DNA of 64,000 nt from Argyresthia goedartella (taxonomy: Eukaryota > Arthropoda > Insecta > Lepidoptera > Argyresthiidae). Shown piece after piece: positions 19,572 to 30,777 of the stretch (the first letter of the stretch is position 1; each line of letters starts with the position of its first letter). The notes below the pieces were generated by a model. It did no database searches. It worked only from the letters and a program-made list of their open reading frames with translations, and had not been told where the DNA came from. The stretch covers positions 3,720,001 to 3,784,000 of the forward strand of contig OX463829.1 in the NCBI GenBank assembly GCA_949825045.1, read 5' to 3'. Position numbers and translations under genes: made by a program.

Positions 19572-20839
19572 ATGTCAAGTGATGAAGTGGATATGGAAGC
19601 TGAGAATGTAATCGACAACCTTTTGCCAAATAAATCAAAAGAAAGGTATTTAAAATGCTATGATGACTTCATTAAATGGCGTGCAGAAAAAAAGATCAAG
19701 TCTTTCTCAGAAAATCCGTTGCTTGTATATTTTAATTACCTATCAAAACAATATAAACCATCATCATTGTGGAGCATATATTCTATGCTAAAAGCAACAC
19801 TGAACACCAAACATTACGTCAAGATTAATAAATATGAAAAACTTACTGCATTTCTGAAAAAGCAGTCCGTTGGATTTAAAAGCACTAAAGCTAAAGTATT
19901 CAGTGCTCAAGAGGTACAAACCTTTATCGAAAACGCTCCAGATGATCAATTTTTAGCAACAAAGGTATGTACAGTGTACTATTACATTATGTTTTCGTAT
20001 AAGTATCTATAACTTTATTATTAAATATAACTTTTACTACATTTAAGTCCATTTTGGATGACCCAATCTATCATAGTCTATTCTAGTCTTATTTCTGTTA
20101 CTTTAGTCACTTTTTTTCTTTTTGTTTCAGGTTGCTTTTATATTAGGAATCTGTGGGGCCTGTAGAAGCCAAGAATTCAAAAATCTTACATTAGATGATG
20201 TCACAATGACCAATGACTTGATAATAGTAAAATTGAATAACACTAAAACAAACGTAGATAGATCATTCGTCGTTGATAAAGACATCGTCGAAATTGTGAA
20301 AATGTATATAGAGAAGCGACCCACAGGCTATGATAGAAAAGACTTTTTGTTGGGATTCCGTAAAGGTGAATGCATTCGCCAGCCGATGGGCAAAAATAAA
20401 CTGGTATCAGTACCTTAAGAAGTGGCCGTGTTCTTAAAGCTACCTGATCCTGAACTATACACTGGGCACAGTCTCCGCGGGACTTCTGCAACTATTTTAG
20501 CGGATACTGGTGCGAATATTACTACCATCAAAAGACTAGGCGGATGGAAGTCTAACACAGTCGCAGTGAGCTACATCGAAGAGTCTGTTGAGAACAAGAC
20601 TAAAATATGTAACCAAATCACCAATTCTATAAAGAACATTGACCCGCAATAGAGCAAAACGCACACATACTCGTAGTGGTTATACCGAAGAACCACAACC
20701 AGGGCCGTCTAGATTGGTTGAAAACAGTGTATCAATGTCCCAAAATTTAATTCAGACAGTAAACATACCTGGCCAACCATTAAAACTGCATTTTTATAAT
20801 TGTTATAATATAACAATAAACAATAATTTTAATAAGTAG
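19572..20839 (+). pseudogene. Crypton-type tyrosine recombinase, two exons, nonsense and frameshift
   Basis: Exon 1 (19572-19964) encodes 131 residues resembling the helical core-binding domain of tyrosine recombinases (ERYLKCYDDFIKWRAEKKI, LLVYFNYLSKQYKPSSLW). The donor is AAAG|GTATGT; the acceptor is TTTGTTTCAG at 20130; phase 0. Exon 2 carries the catalytic region: Arg in GACRSQEF, His-x-x-Arg in TGHSLRGTSAT, Trp in LGGWKS and the nucleophile Tyr in AVSYIEES. An in-frame TAA at 20416-20418 separates the first Arg from the rest, and a +1 shift near 20645 connects to a tail (LHFYNCYNITI) typical of these insect proteins. The family inserts and excises circular DNA by strand exchange through a Tyr intermediate. 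With only two lesions it decayed recently. It could also be a domesticated relative. Confidence 0.75.
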
Positions 20840-20949
20840 TTGTGTGTGTAATTTCTGATTAGATATTGGGAAAGTATGTAACTTTATTAAAATTTACATA
20901 CTTTCCCAATATCTAATTCAGAAATTACACACACAACTTTTTATTAAAA
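20825..20949. repeat. Long inverted repeat covering the Crypton stop codon
   Basis: A left arm from about 20825 (ATTTTAATAAGTAGTTGTG..., through ATTGGGAAAGTATG) pairs with a right arm ending about 20949. The stem is about 55 bp with two clustered mismatches and one unpaired base, and the loop is about 13 nt. The left arm includes the last sense codons and the stop codon, so the right arm is an inverted copy of the gene's 3' end. Confidence 0.85.
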
Positions 20950-21056
20950 TCACATTAAAATTAATATGTAGTTATCTCATTAGTTTTTTGATATGAATTT
21001 AAATTACATTGTTTTATTTTATTTCTTGTGTTTTATTTTCCTCGCAAGAAAGGTGT

Positions 21057-21290
21057 AAAATAGTATGCTTCTCTCGGGTTGTAAGTAGCTATTGCACCCT
21101 CGAACTATATCCGCCCTTGCTTGCTTCGCTCGCTCGGGCGTCTAAATATCTCGGGTGCACTCGATCCTTAGAGCCCTTTGCGAGCGAAGCTCGCACGGGC
21201 ACCAAATTGCATCTCGTTCCGTAATAGCTCACTTACTTCCCTTGTAGCGTAATTTACTATAGTATTATGTAGATATTGGTAAGTAGTAGT
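21057..21290. repeat. Dispersed GC-rich repeat (partner of 14272-14385)
   Basis: Contains CTTGCTTGCTTCGCTCGCTC, TTGCGAGCGAAGCTCGC (a small palindrome) and the ATATCTCGGGTGCACTCGAT block shared with 14272. No coding content. Confidence 0.45.
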
Positions 21291-21349
21291 ATTTAATGTT
21301 GTGCACATATGTAGCTCAACCTGTAGTTTCTTTTTTACCCCTCCAATCA

Positions 21350-21470
21350 AGGTTTGCTGGAAGAAATTTCCTGTTAGAGATAAGCTCGCCTTTGTACATG
21401 TTTTTACCTTTATATATTTTTTTGTATTCTCTGTTTTATGCAGTAAAGTATATATTTAAACTTATAAGCC
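21350..21470 (+). repeat. Non-LTR 3'-tail repeat, copy 2
   Basis: TTTGCTGGAAGAAATTTCC, then GATAAGCTCGCCTTTGTACA and a T-rich run. It is the same 3' end as at 9586-9680 and 35483-35590. Confidence 0.6.
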
Positions 21471-21547
21471 ACACAATCTTGGTATGCTTTTTTTTGTTTA
21501 TTACCAAACCAAAAGTAATTACTAAAATAAATTGTGATAGGCAAACT

Positions 21548-21712
21548 AATAAATAGGAATTGTATGAGGCAGATAGGCAGACCACCGGATAGATGGACGC
21601 TGAGACGCTGGCTGGCAAGCAGTGGCTGCGGGAGGCTTAGGACCAGAGTAGATAGTGTGGTAAAGAGGAGGCCTATACCCAGCCGTAGGCAAATGTAATC
21701 TGATTTGAATTG
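21548..21712 (+). pseudogene. Non-LTR polyprotein C-terminal remnant
   Basis: IGRPPDRWTD followed, across interrupted frames, by AGKQWLREA and KEEAYTQ matches the Gly-Arg-Pro-Pro-x-Arg-Trp...Ala-Gly-x-x-Trp...Glu-Ala-Tyr-x-Gln end of RTE/Jockey-type polyproteins. Very short and decayed. Confidence 0.5.
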
Positions 21713-22345
21713 AATGGAATGATGTTAACATATAGTTACTTACTTCCTTTTAATTTGCTCCCTATCACGAAGTTGAAAGGGAAATTTAAGATTTCTGGCT
21801 TGTTGAATGCTAAGGTGACTTGTTTTACAATTTTGGAGACACTTGACTGGTAAACACAGTGTTTCCAGCTTTCTCATCCAATTGTCTCGTAGGAGCCTGT
21901 GGCAAAATGCTAAACAACCAGTACCTGAAACAAAATGTAAGCACTGTTACTAAGCTCATTTAGTTCTGTTTTTGGGAAACAGAATAAAAATTGTTCATGT
22001 CCAAACAAAAGTAAATGTGCTGTGATATATTCTAGTACTTTGTATAGTGTTACTAACCTTCGTGTCCACATCCAAAGCACTGGTTGGTGGCAAATTAAGG
22101 GTCAACTGAGTAATTAACGTGTCCACAAGCTAACTCCTTCGACAGTCAATTTCGCTTGATAAACTCCTATTCTCTGTTTTAGATTGGGGTCGCGCTATAG
22201 CTACATCACACTCTTAGGCCATTTCCAAAGTCCAGACACATCAATTTCACGATTTTCACCCACTTTTCATCTCAACAATTCTAAAACTGACTAAAAGCAA
22301 AGTCCGCGACGCGCCGCCGAGCGCGAAGCATGCTTGTACAGCACA
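21713..22345. other. Presumed 5' UTR/flank of the following non-LTR element
   Basis: No ORF of note. GC content rises near 22290-22345 just before ORF1. The 5' terminus of the element is not determinable from one copy. Confidence 0.35.
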
Positions 22346-23782
22346 ATGGTGCTCCGCACGCCACCATCGCGAAAAGAATCTACAACATTAAGTGACGAAC
22401 AAGTGTGCTCTAAATGTAAGGAGCAGACGAAGATAATAATAAATGAACTATGTGCGTTTATAGTGAACAAGTCGGATACTTTGCCTGAGAATGTAATTGT
22501 GCAGATTTGCTCATCGGCCTATAACTTGGATGAAATAGAAGATGGACGGCGCATCTTGTTTTCCCATCTCGCCCCTCATAAGAAGATTCTTCGTAAAAAA
22601 GAGGGTTCGGAGCAGAAGAGTATTCTGGAGATAATAAAGCTTGTTAAAGAATTTGAGCCCAATTTGCCAATATTCGTCGCGAAAAACTTGAACAAACTAC
22701 CCCCAGTATCTTTTGACCATATTGATGTTACGACTTTTTTGAAGGACATGACTCTTCTTAGGAAGGAAATTGCGGACGTCAAAGTGAAACAGCTGGATGA
22801 TAATCTACATCAACCATCTCCTGGCATAGAGGCCTTGAAATGTGAGATTGAAGGGATGAAGATAATCCTCCAGGAGCTGCAAAGCAGGAAATGCTTTGTA
22901 GAGCCGCCACTAATGCCTCATATTGATAAGGATACGAGTAGGCAGCATAACGATGGGTTTGCTCAGCCGGTTACGTCATCATTGCCCTCTGAGGTCCAAG
23001 AACCTGGCGCGCAATGTCCTGCCACGACGGGTTCAGTCGCAGTAAGTCCTGTTGCTGTAGTTCCTGTCATTGTATGTCCTGCCGATGCAAATCCAGATAC
23101 GGGGGGGAATTCGGAGCTGAAGCATGACAGGAAGAACCAGAACAAGGAGGAGGCCGTCGCACAAGATCCTGGCACGCAATGTCCTGCCGCGACGGGTTCA
23201 GTCACAACTAAGAACAAGAATAAAAAACGTAGTAAAGTGAGTACCACACCAAGACAACCAACCTCCCCCAGGACTACGATGAACATGACGTATGTGAGTC
23301 TGCCGACTACAGTTAAGCCAGTAAGCTTTGCCGACAAGGTGAAAACTGCTTACCATGAGCGACCTGCTCAGCAGCAGCATAGTGGTGATGAGCAGTGGAC
23401 ATTGGTTCGTGGTAAGAATAGAAAGAGAATCACCAACAGGAGAGGCACGGGAGAACCTCTTCCTCAGTTCAACTTTCGAGCCGCAGAGAGAATGATGTCA
23501 TTGTACTTGTCAAGGGTGTGTCCTGAGTCTAAGACATCTGATATTTCTGGCTTTATTAAATATAAAACTGGATTAGATGTAAAAGCAACCAAGTTGAATG
23601 CCTATGACAACGAAGACAATGAATTCAATGCCTTTAAAGTGAGGGTGCCGGTTGCGAATGTTGATACATTCCTTAATCGGCAAGGAGACCGCTTTTGGCC
23701 CAAGGACATAGTTTTTAGAAGGTTTCTGGAAACCACACGTAAGCCGCAGAACGGCAAGGTGTCGGAAAGACTTGATGCCTAA
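22346..23782 (+). CDS. Non-LTR ORF1 (gag-like) protein
   Basis: The frame is open from 22334, but the first ATG is at 22346 (MVLRTPPSRKESTTL), giving about 478 residues. An N-terminal CSKC precedes a helical region. The middle is low complexity and contains two near repeats (GAQCPATTGSV and GTQCPAATGSV, about residues 220-230 and 280-290). The C-terminal third (SFADKVK, DEQWTLVRGKNRKR, then FNFRAAERMMSLYLSRV and FWPKDIVFRRF) resembles the RRM-like nucleic-acid-binding end of ORF1 in insect elements of this type. No CCHC knuckle is visible. The expected role is RNA packaging and chaperone activity. No lesion seen. Confidence 0.8.
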   Translation: MVLRTPPSRKESTTLSDEQVCSKCKEQTKIIINELCAFIVNKSDTLPENVIVQICSSAYNLDEIEDGRRILFSHLAPHKKILRKKEGSEQKSILEIIKLVKEFEPNLPIFVAKNLNKLPPVSFDHIDVTTFLKDMTLLRKEIADVKVKQLDDNLHQPSPGIEALKCEIEGMKIILQELQSRKCFVEPPLMPHIDKDTSRQHNDGFAQPVTSSLPSEVQEPGAQCPATTGSVAVSPVAVVPVIVCPADANPDTGGNSELKHDRKNQNKEEAVAQDPGTQCPAATGSVTTKNKNKKRSKVSTTPRQPTSPRTTMNMTYVSLPTTVKPVSFADKVKTAYHERPAQQQHSGDEQWTLVRGKNRKRITNRRGTGEPLPQFNFRAAERMMSLYLSRVCPESKTSDISGFIKYKTGLDVKATKLNAYDNEDNEFNAFKVRVPVANVDTFLNRQGDRFWPKDIVFRRFLETTRKPQNGKVSERLDA

Positions 23783-23810
23783 CAATTGATAACATAAACA
23801 CACATTTTTT

Positions 23811-26641
23811 ATGGATAGTACAACCAATAAAATTAATAAGAACTTGACATTGGTGTCATTAAATTGTCAGTACCTGAAAAGTTCGATTGAACATGTCCGA
23901 AACCTGTGTACAACACATCATGTTATAGCCTTACAGGAAACATGGTTAATGCCACATGATCTAGACTACCTCAACACCGTGGACCGAAATTTTGGCAGTC
24001 ATGGTGTCTCAGCGGTGGATACCTCGAGGGGAATCGTTAAGGGAAGACCGTATGGCGGTGTGGCGCTCCTGTGGGACAGGAACATGTTCCCGATCGCCGA
24101 GATCATCCCGTGCCACAGCGAGCGTATGGTGGCGGTAGGCCTACAGTGTGGGGAGAGCAGTCTTCTCGTTTTCAGTGTCTATATGCCGACAAATAGCGAT
24201 GAAAATTTACCTGAATTTACGCAGTGTTTAGCTAACATAAGCGCAGTGATTGAGTGCTCAGAAACTGAGTATTTATGTGTTAGGGGACTTTAATGCACAC
24301 CCACACACGTTATTTGGCGTAGAACTAATGAACTATTGTGTCGAGCAAGTTATGAGCTGTGCGGACTATGACTCACTCGGTATGGAATCTGATACATATA
24401 CTTATGTAAGTGCGGCGCACGGCACTAGGCGCTGGCCCGACCACTGCCTAGTATCAGAAGCGGCCGAAACTTTAATTAGCGGAGCACAGGTACTTTATGA
24501 TGTGTATTCGTCGGACCATTTGCCACTAGTCATTCAGTGTAGGTTAGATATTAATTTTAAGCCTGTAAATATTGTATTGGATTCGCATTCTGACATTAAA
24601 CATATATGGGGTAATCGCAGTAAAGAACAAATTAATAAATATGCCGAAATATGTACTGATCTCTTTGAAACAATTAAATTAAGTAACTATTATAATGTTG
24701 ACTGTATGCATAACTATTCTAATAACGATATTAATGAATGTAAATGTAACAATAGTGAACATATTAAATTAATACACAATCTTTATAATGACATTGTAAA
24801 TACCCTGCAAACAGCAGCTGTACGTAGTTTTTATGTTAAAAACCCTAAAATTAAAAAACTTATTGGTTGGAATTTTCATGTTAAGAAATATCATTCTATT
24901 GCTAGACTAAAATTTCAGGAATTAAGGTTTTATGTGGTAGGCCGTGCTCGGGGCATTGCTATGAGGAAATGTCTGTCTCGCGCCGGGATTTTAAGGCTGC
25001 CTTAAAATATATACAGAAAAATCAGGAAAGAATTAAATTGGATGTTTTGGCTAGACATAAATCGGGTGGGAATTTTGTTCAGTTCTGGAAGGAGACGAAA
25101 AAGTTCAATCATAAAACATGCTTACCCGTGACTGTGGGGGGGGAGCAGGATCCTAGTAATATTGCAAATCTTTTTCAAAAACATTTTAACCCGGTAAGTA
25201 CTTTACCGTTAGCTGCTAGTAGGGATAACTCGAGTAGATGTCGTCGTGTGCTGGGGAAATTCCGAGTGACTACTGATGACGTAATAAAGGTTCTCAGGAA
25301 AGCGAAACGGGGTAAGTCCCCGGGACACGATGGCCTCAGCATTGAACATCTTTTGTACTCGGGTAGGTACATCTGTGAGGTACTGGCGCGGTTTTTCAAT
25401 CTCTGTGCGCAGCATTCATACCTACCTGCTAACTTAATTCGCACACTAGTAGTTCCTATTGTCAAAAATAAGACTGGTGATGCCTCGAGCGCGGCAAACT
25501 ACAGGCCTATTTCGCTGGCTACGATTGTGGCCGAGGTACTTGAAAGACTGATACAACTAATTACTTCAAAGTTTCTAAAAATAGATGATGCTCAATTTGG
25601 CTTTAGGGCTGATGTTTCCACGGATATGGCTATATTTTCTTTAAAAGAAACAGTTAATTATTACTTGAGCAATAAAACAACGGTATACGGTTGTTTTTTA
25701 GATTTAAGTCGAGCTTTTGATACTCTTAATCATGATCTGCTGTGGAACAAATTAGACAGGAGCGGGGTGCCATCTGGCACTGTTGATCTTCTAAGTTACT
25801 AGTACAGTAATCAGACCAACAGTGTCAGGTGGGGTAACGTCCTGTCTGATAGTTATAGGTTGACCTGCGGCGTGCGGCAGGGTGGCCTGACCTCCCCCGA
25901 CCTGTTCAATCTTTATATGAATGACTTGATCGTGGAGCTGAGCGGCACGCCCGTGGGGCTCAGGCTTGGTGACAGTATGTCAACAACCTGAGTTACGCGG
26001 ACGATATGTGTCTGCTCAGCCCCACGATCAAAGGCCTGAGGAAGTTATTGTCTAAATGTGAAAAATACGCACTAGAACACGATCTAATATATAATGTTAA
26101 GAAGACTGAGATGATAGTGTTCAGGTCGGGGAAGGGACCGGACCACATTCCCAGTCTCATGCTTAAGGGTCAACCTGTAAATATAGTCGAGAACTTCAAG
26201 TACCTTGGCCACATTCTCTCGTCTTCTATGAAGGACGACGCTGATATTGAGAGGCAGCGTAGGGCTTTATCAATAACTGGTAATATGATAGCAAGAAGGT
26301 TCTTTAAGGCCTCTTCAGATGTAAAAATATTATTATTTAAAACTTTTTGTCAATCATTTTACACGTGTCAACTCTGGGCTAAGTACACTCGAAAATCTCA
26401 CGATGAACTTCGAGTCACATATAACAACACTTTTAGGCACCTGATGGGCATGCGCCGAGGCTGCAGCGCATCGGGGATGCTCGCCGAGACGCGTGTCAAC
26501 TCTTTTAGTGCCATCGTGAGGTTCAGAATAGCCGCCTTCATGAACAGAGTTGACACATGTAGAAATACTATCATCAAAGAGCTGTCTGATAGACTTATAA
26601 CTACTAGCATGTTTAAGCATTGGCTTGCAACAGCAGCGTAG
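23811..26641 (+). pseudogene. Non-LTR ORF2: endonuclease and reverse transcriptase
   Basis: Endonuclease: LVSLNCQYLKSSI, ALQETWL, GGVALLWD, then a shift near 24275, VLGDFNAHPHTL, WPDHCLV and YSSDHLPL. A second shift near 24970 leads to RT: RGKSPGHDGLSIEHLL, NYRPISLATIV, QFGFRADVSTDMAIF, CFLDLSRAFDTLNHDLLW. TAG at 25800-25802 replaces an expected Trp codon; CGVRQGGLTSPDLFNLYMND follows in frame. A third shift near 25975 gives LSYADDMCLLSP (catalytic YADD), FKYLGHILSSSMKDD and the C-terminal region to 26641. All domains are present, so the copy was full-length and decayed by point lesions. Confidence 0.88.
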
Positions 26642-26812
26642 TAAATATGACAAGAGCACATAACTACATACATTTTGTAATACTGTATAATTGCTTACTA
26701 TATTTTTTTAAGTTCTTTTGACAACTATGGATAACATTTTTCGTAAATGAGTCTGAAAATATAGTTTTATTATTATTATTATTATAATTATTTTATTATT
26801 ATTAAAACGGTC

Positions 26813-27751
26813 GTGAAAAAGTAGCACCGCATTAACTTTAACAAAACCGAACTTCGGTTCAACCATCTGTCAAAACATTAGCGCGATACGAAAAGTCCTT
26901 AAAGTCGTGTTTCGGTTATGGTTCAGCTATGGTTCGGTTGATATTTTTTACCGCGATCGCCCCCCAGGGTGCTCTCGCACGAACTAACAATGCTCAATCT
27001 AAACCATATCAGTGAGTGGTTCTCAATCTCCTTACTGACATCAATAATCGCGCTCTGGCTCTGATTGATCAAACGTCAATTTGAAGTAAACAATAATCCT
27101 TCAAAACATCAATTTGACAAGGATTGCGATAAACAAATCCAGATGTCAGAGAGGCGGATGGATGGCGGCTCCAGAGCTAGTTGGTCCGAGGCGACAATGT
27201 AGACGAGGCTTAGTTTGCATTATTCGATCAAGCTTCTCTGCGCACCGCTCTGCGAATAATACGGCTTATGAATACAGTTCAGAGCTTTACAATGGGGGCA
27301 GTTTTTTTGCAAAAAAAAACAAAACAGCATAAACTGTAAAACATAACGTGTAACTGTCGTTAATTCTGACGAAGTGTACACAAAACTGCTCCAGTTCCTT
27401 ACTAAAATAACATTGTATTTCTTGAATAAACATGAAAGTAAAAGTAACACTAAAATATCATACGAGATATGTATAACGTATATTTATCTGCACGTATCAT
27501 GAATGCTCTTAAATCTTTATAATGGAGTCTGAAATTGAAGGAATGATAGACATGTTTAGGTGAATATTATTAATGTTTAAATCTCTTTAAATAGGTACTT
27601 ACCACCCACCGCAGATAAGTTCCGAAGCGTTTAATTTGGACGAGTGACTGTATTTTCTGCACTACTTGGGTGCATGATAAAGCCAGTTGATTGATGTGGC
27701 AGCGAGCCGCATACTGGCTCTACATAATTCTCTTCTGAAAATTAAGGGTTT
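26813..27751. other. No gene recognised
   Basis: Mixed-composition flank containing GTTCGGTT-like repeats at 26845-26945. Open frames of 60-76 codons have no domain. Confidence 0.35.
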
Positions 27752-27756
27752 AAATC

Positions 27757-29539
27757 TTTGCCAGAGGCAATTATAAGGAGAGCGACATCTTCGGGAGTAA
27801 AGTAAAAGGCTTGAGATGCGCGCAAATACTAGACTATACTAGACTAATTTATTATAGGAAATCCTACCTTATATACTAGGTTGGTACATGTTATTGATGA
27901 CGTGCATAAGACATAGTACGTGATGAGATATTTCCGCATATCTGTGGCGGGCGTACGTGCCGGCACAGATACTCCCCCCTTTAGGGAAAATAAATAAATG
28001 AATGTACTTATAACAATGAATAAAAATCTAAGTTAGAATCAAACAATAACCTTAAATGAATCGAATTAACTTTAGAAATGTGTATACCATAACAAACTTA
28101 TATCAACTGCAATAATAACTAGTAGTATTTTAATAAACATAAAACCAGATCTTAATTGTGCATACTTTAACTTAATCTATTTTTATATATAAGGAAAGTT
28201 ATTGTTAAATAAAACTAGACAGTAATAGAGCATATTTCAACTTAATCTAAAGGTAACTCTTACACGAATTAGGAAAATAAAGGAACTACGGTTATGTGAA
28301 TTCTACATAAGTTTAAAGAATAACATAATATTTACCTACAGGCGAGTCTTGTGTCTGGCCGCACACTACATAAAATAAACGTAAAACTGGAAAACAGAAA
28401 AACACTAGGATAATGGGGCTTCGCGGTTAGTAAACTAACCTAACCTATAACTGGAAAAGATTCGCAGGAGAGTCGTCTGATGCTGCAGCCGTCCATGTTT
28501 TTCAGGAATCGATGTCAATTTATATCGCACGTCGTTGAAGTTGTAATCACTGTTTGTTTATAATTGCGACCGTACCTACAAAAGGATGATTGTGCTGAAT
28601 CAGCGTCAGCATTAAATCTGTAACCTTGGCTGTAGGCAGTCAATGATCTCGTACGTCATATGTACGTGCGTGCTCTTCACTCTTGAGTGAATATTAAGTT
28701 GTCGATTGATGAAATTTGTGTGCCTAAAAACCTTGGGATTTGGCAACATAGGGCACATCTTGTACACCAATCGTTTATATATATATGTATATATCTCTCT
28801 CTCTCTTCAGTGATTTGATTATTCTTCGTGCGATGTTCTTCCTGGATGATTTCAATATTCGTTGAATTAGGTATATCGATGATGTTTCAATACTCTTCTG
28901 GGGGCTGGAACGGATTCCTATGTCTTGAACTTGAAAAAAAAAACTGCTTGCTGTGAATGAATTTGCCGACGCGTTCGTTTCTGCTGGTGCGAGCTCCATT
29001 TTGTTAAATCAGCAGTCGGCTGACTATATCGGGTCATTGTTCTTGCGGTATCTTGAGTTCGATGCGGGAAATCTTCAGTTGAAATTATTTATCTTTTGGC
29101 TTCTGGTCCGTCATGGCTTGCTTGATGTCGTCTTGGTTTGGGTGGGGTCTTGATTATGGATTTCTGCAGCGTGGTTTGAAATAGGTATGCAGAAGTCGGG
29201 GCTCGGCGATCTTGGACGAAGTGCTTCTTGCTTGCACTTCTAAGGTGGCAGCACACGGAGTTTTCTTCGCGGCTGGATCCATGCTGCTATTACCGAAGGT
29301 TGCTGATGTTCAGGAGTCGGGTCACCACTTTGCCAGAGGCAATTATGAGGGGAGTAACATCTTCGGGAGTAAAGTAAAAGGCTTGAGATGCGCGCAAATA
29401 CTAGACTATACTAGACTAATTTATTCTAGGAAATCCTACCTTATATACTAGGTTGGTACATGTTATTGATGACGTGCATAAGACATAGTACGTGATGAGA
29501 TATTTCCGCATATCTGTGGCGGGCGTACGTGCCGGCACA
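27757..29539 (-). mobile_element. Short LTR element lacking pol
   Basis: 211-bp LTRs (27757-27967 and 29329-29539; about five differences) are flanked by AAATC (27752-27756 and 29540-29544). Read on the minus strand, a PBS-like TGGTGACCCGACTCC follows the 5' LTR within one base, and AAAGGGGGGAGTATC (plus 27968-27982) is the PPT before the 3' LTR. The interior is only about 1.36 kb with no protease, RT or integrase. It is a TRIM/LARD-like or deletion derivative that could move only with enzymes supplied in trans. Confidence 0.88.
28775..28999 (-). pseudogene. Possible gag start of the short LTR element
   Basis: After a leader of about 330 nt from the 5' LTR, the minus strand opens with MELAPAETNASANSFTASS and stays open for 74 codons, ending in an AT-repeat (IYIYI). 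No capsid or zinc-knuckle motif is present. It may be the truncated N-terminus of the parental gag or a fortuitous frame. Confidence 0.3.
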
Positions 29540-29544
29540 AAATC

Positions 29545-30265
29545 CATGAGAGCTTTATCTAGAAAAATCCGGCACTAACCACTTTTGTCTTACATAATAA
29601 AACCGGTCCAGCGCAAGTAAGACGTCGGACCAGCACAGGAAGGGTTCCATACCATTGTTTACGGGAAATCGTAAAACGACAGTCTTTTTTACGAGTATAC
29701 CTTTATTATTTTTAATAATAATATATTAAATACATGGGCATTCTTGCTTGGCCTAAAATGGAAATAAATGTCACGCGATCAGGAAATTCGATATTCCAAA
29801 GGGATCACTCGATGTTACCACATTCAGTTGTAGAGACAATTTAAAACAAAAATACAGATACTAGATTTCACTAAAAACTGGTCTAAATTCTACTTAGAAA
29901 TAACCTTTTTTTTACAAAATTTATTTATTTTCTCCCAGAAAAACAACAATGATACAATTATATATAAAAACCAATTTAAGTAATAGTTTTAGGGAGCAGT
30001 GGGAGACAGGAGTCTAAAATAGGTCAAACCCGTGCCATGGATCTCCTGGCCTCCACCTCTCGAGGGACAGCGATATTAAACAATGTTTTTTTTTTTAAGT
30101 TATGATATTTGCAAATAGGAGTGCGTGTGGGCGCATATTAGAGGTGTGTGTGTGTGTATGTGTTTACGTGGGTGCGTGTATGTACGTGTGAATAAGGTAT
30201 ATAATATAAATAGTTGTAGTATGTGTGTGTGTGAAAATCGCATTTAAATTTCTACTTCACCACGG
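29545..30265. repeat. Gene-free stretch with a GT-rich microsatellite
   Basis: TGTGTGTGTGTGTATGTG and related GT-rich runs occupy 30119-30232. The rest shows no coding signal. Confidence 0.5.
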
Positions 30266-30445
30266 TGTCATTTTCATGAATCGTACTAATATATCTATCT
30301 GTAATAAGAGAAATAATAATATCAAAAGTACGGATTTTTCAATGTTTGTGCCTCAATCACGCTGAACGGATTTAAATCAAATTTGGCAATACAGTTTTTG
30401 AGCTAGATTTAAATATAGGATGCTTTTTATCCGACAATCCGGTGT
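30266..30445 (+). mobile_element. Helitron-like non-autonomous fragment
   Basis: CGTACTAATATATCTATCTG, then GTTTGTGCCTCAATCACGC, GAGCTAGATTTAAATATAGG and CTTTTTATCCGAC match, in the same order, the minus-strand copy at 63215-63353. ACTAATATTAT-type starts followed by a CTGAACGGATTT segment are characteristic of lepidopteran non-autonomous Helitrons. The 3' CTRR hairpin end is not seen. Confidence 0.5.
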
Positions 30446-30674
30446 AGTTGCTGAAATGTTTCTTCGGTTAATGATAATTCCTGGGTATGATAATATAATG
30501 ATAATTTCGCCCACCTGCCTGCCGCACCTAGTTTGTCTGTGAAGTTGGTACTACTGAACAAGCTAAACAACTGCAGAGCAATGATCAATGCCACAATGCC
30601 GGTCGAACATGCGGTTCCTGAACACATCAAAGAGAGTTTATGATATGTGTGTAGATAAACTAGTGTAAGTAACT

Positions 30675-30777
30675 ATACATAATTAGGCATTAAAGCTCTC
30701 GAGTGATATTATTATGAAACTCGCCTTCGGCTTGTTTCATGAACCCACTCTCAAGCATTAATGCCCTCCATTATGTA
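30675..30777. repeat. Short hairpin MITE
   Basis: TACATAATT...GGCATTAAAGCTCTCGAGTG on the left pairs with CACTCTCAAGCATTAATGCC...ATTATGTA on the right. The loop holds GAAACTCGCCTTCGGCTTG. About 103 bp in total, bounded by TA-rich ends. Confidence 0.6.

Larger units (their letters stand above)
22346..26812 (+). mobile_element. Near full-length non-LTR retrotransposon
   Basis: Two ORFs in order (ORF1, then endonuclease-RT) separated by 29 bp, ending in an ATT-repeat tail (26766-26812, TTATTATTATTATTATTATA). The single strand and the RT motif set place it in the CR1/Jockey/Rex group, clade not resolved. ORF1 is intact and ORF2 has three frameshifts and one stop. I found no target duplication. 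Confidence 0.85.

Noticed and set aside
19572..20839. Active host integrase or phage integrase
   Set aside because: A spliceosomal intron and an insect-type tail exclude a phage gene; a stop codon between catalytic Arg residues makes an active product unlikely.
22334..22345. Start of non-LTR ORF1 at 22334, and similarly gag at 50748 and mariner at 31081
   Set aside because: Those positions are TTG, TTG and GTG. In a eukaryote the first ATG (22346, 50760, 31129) is the better start.
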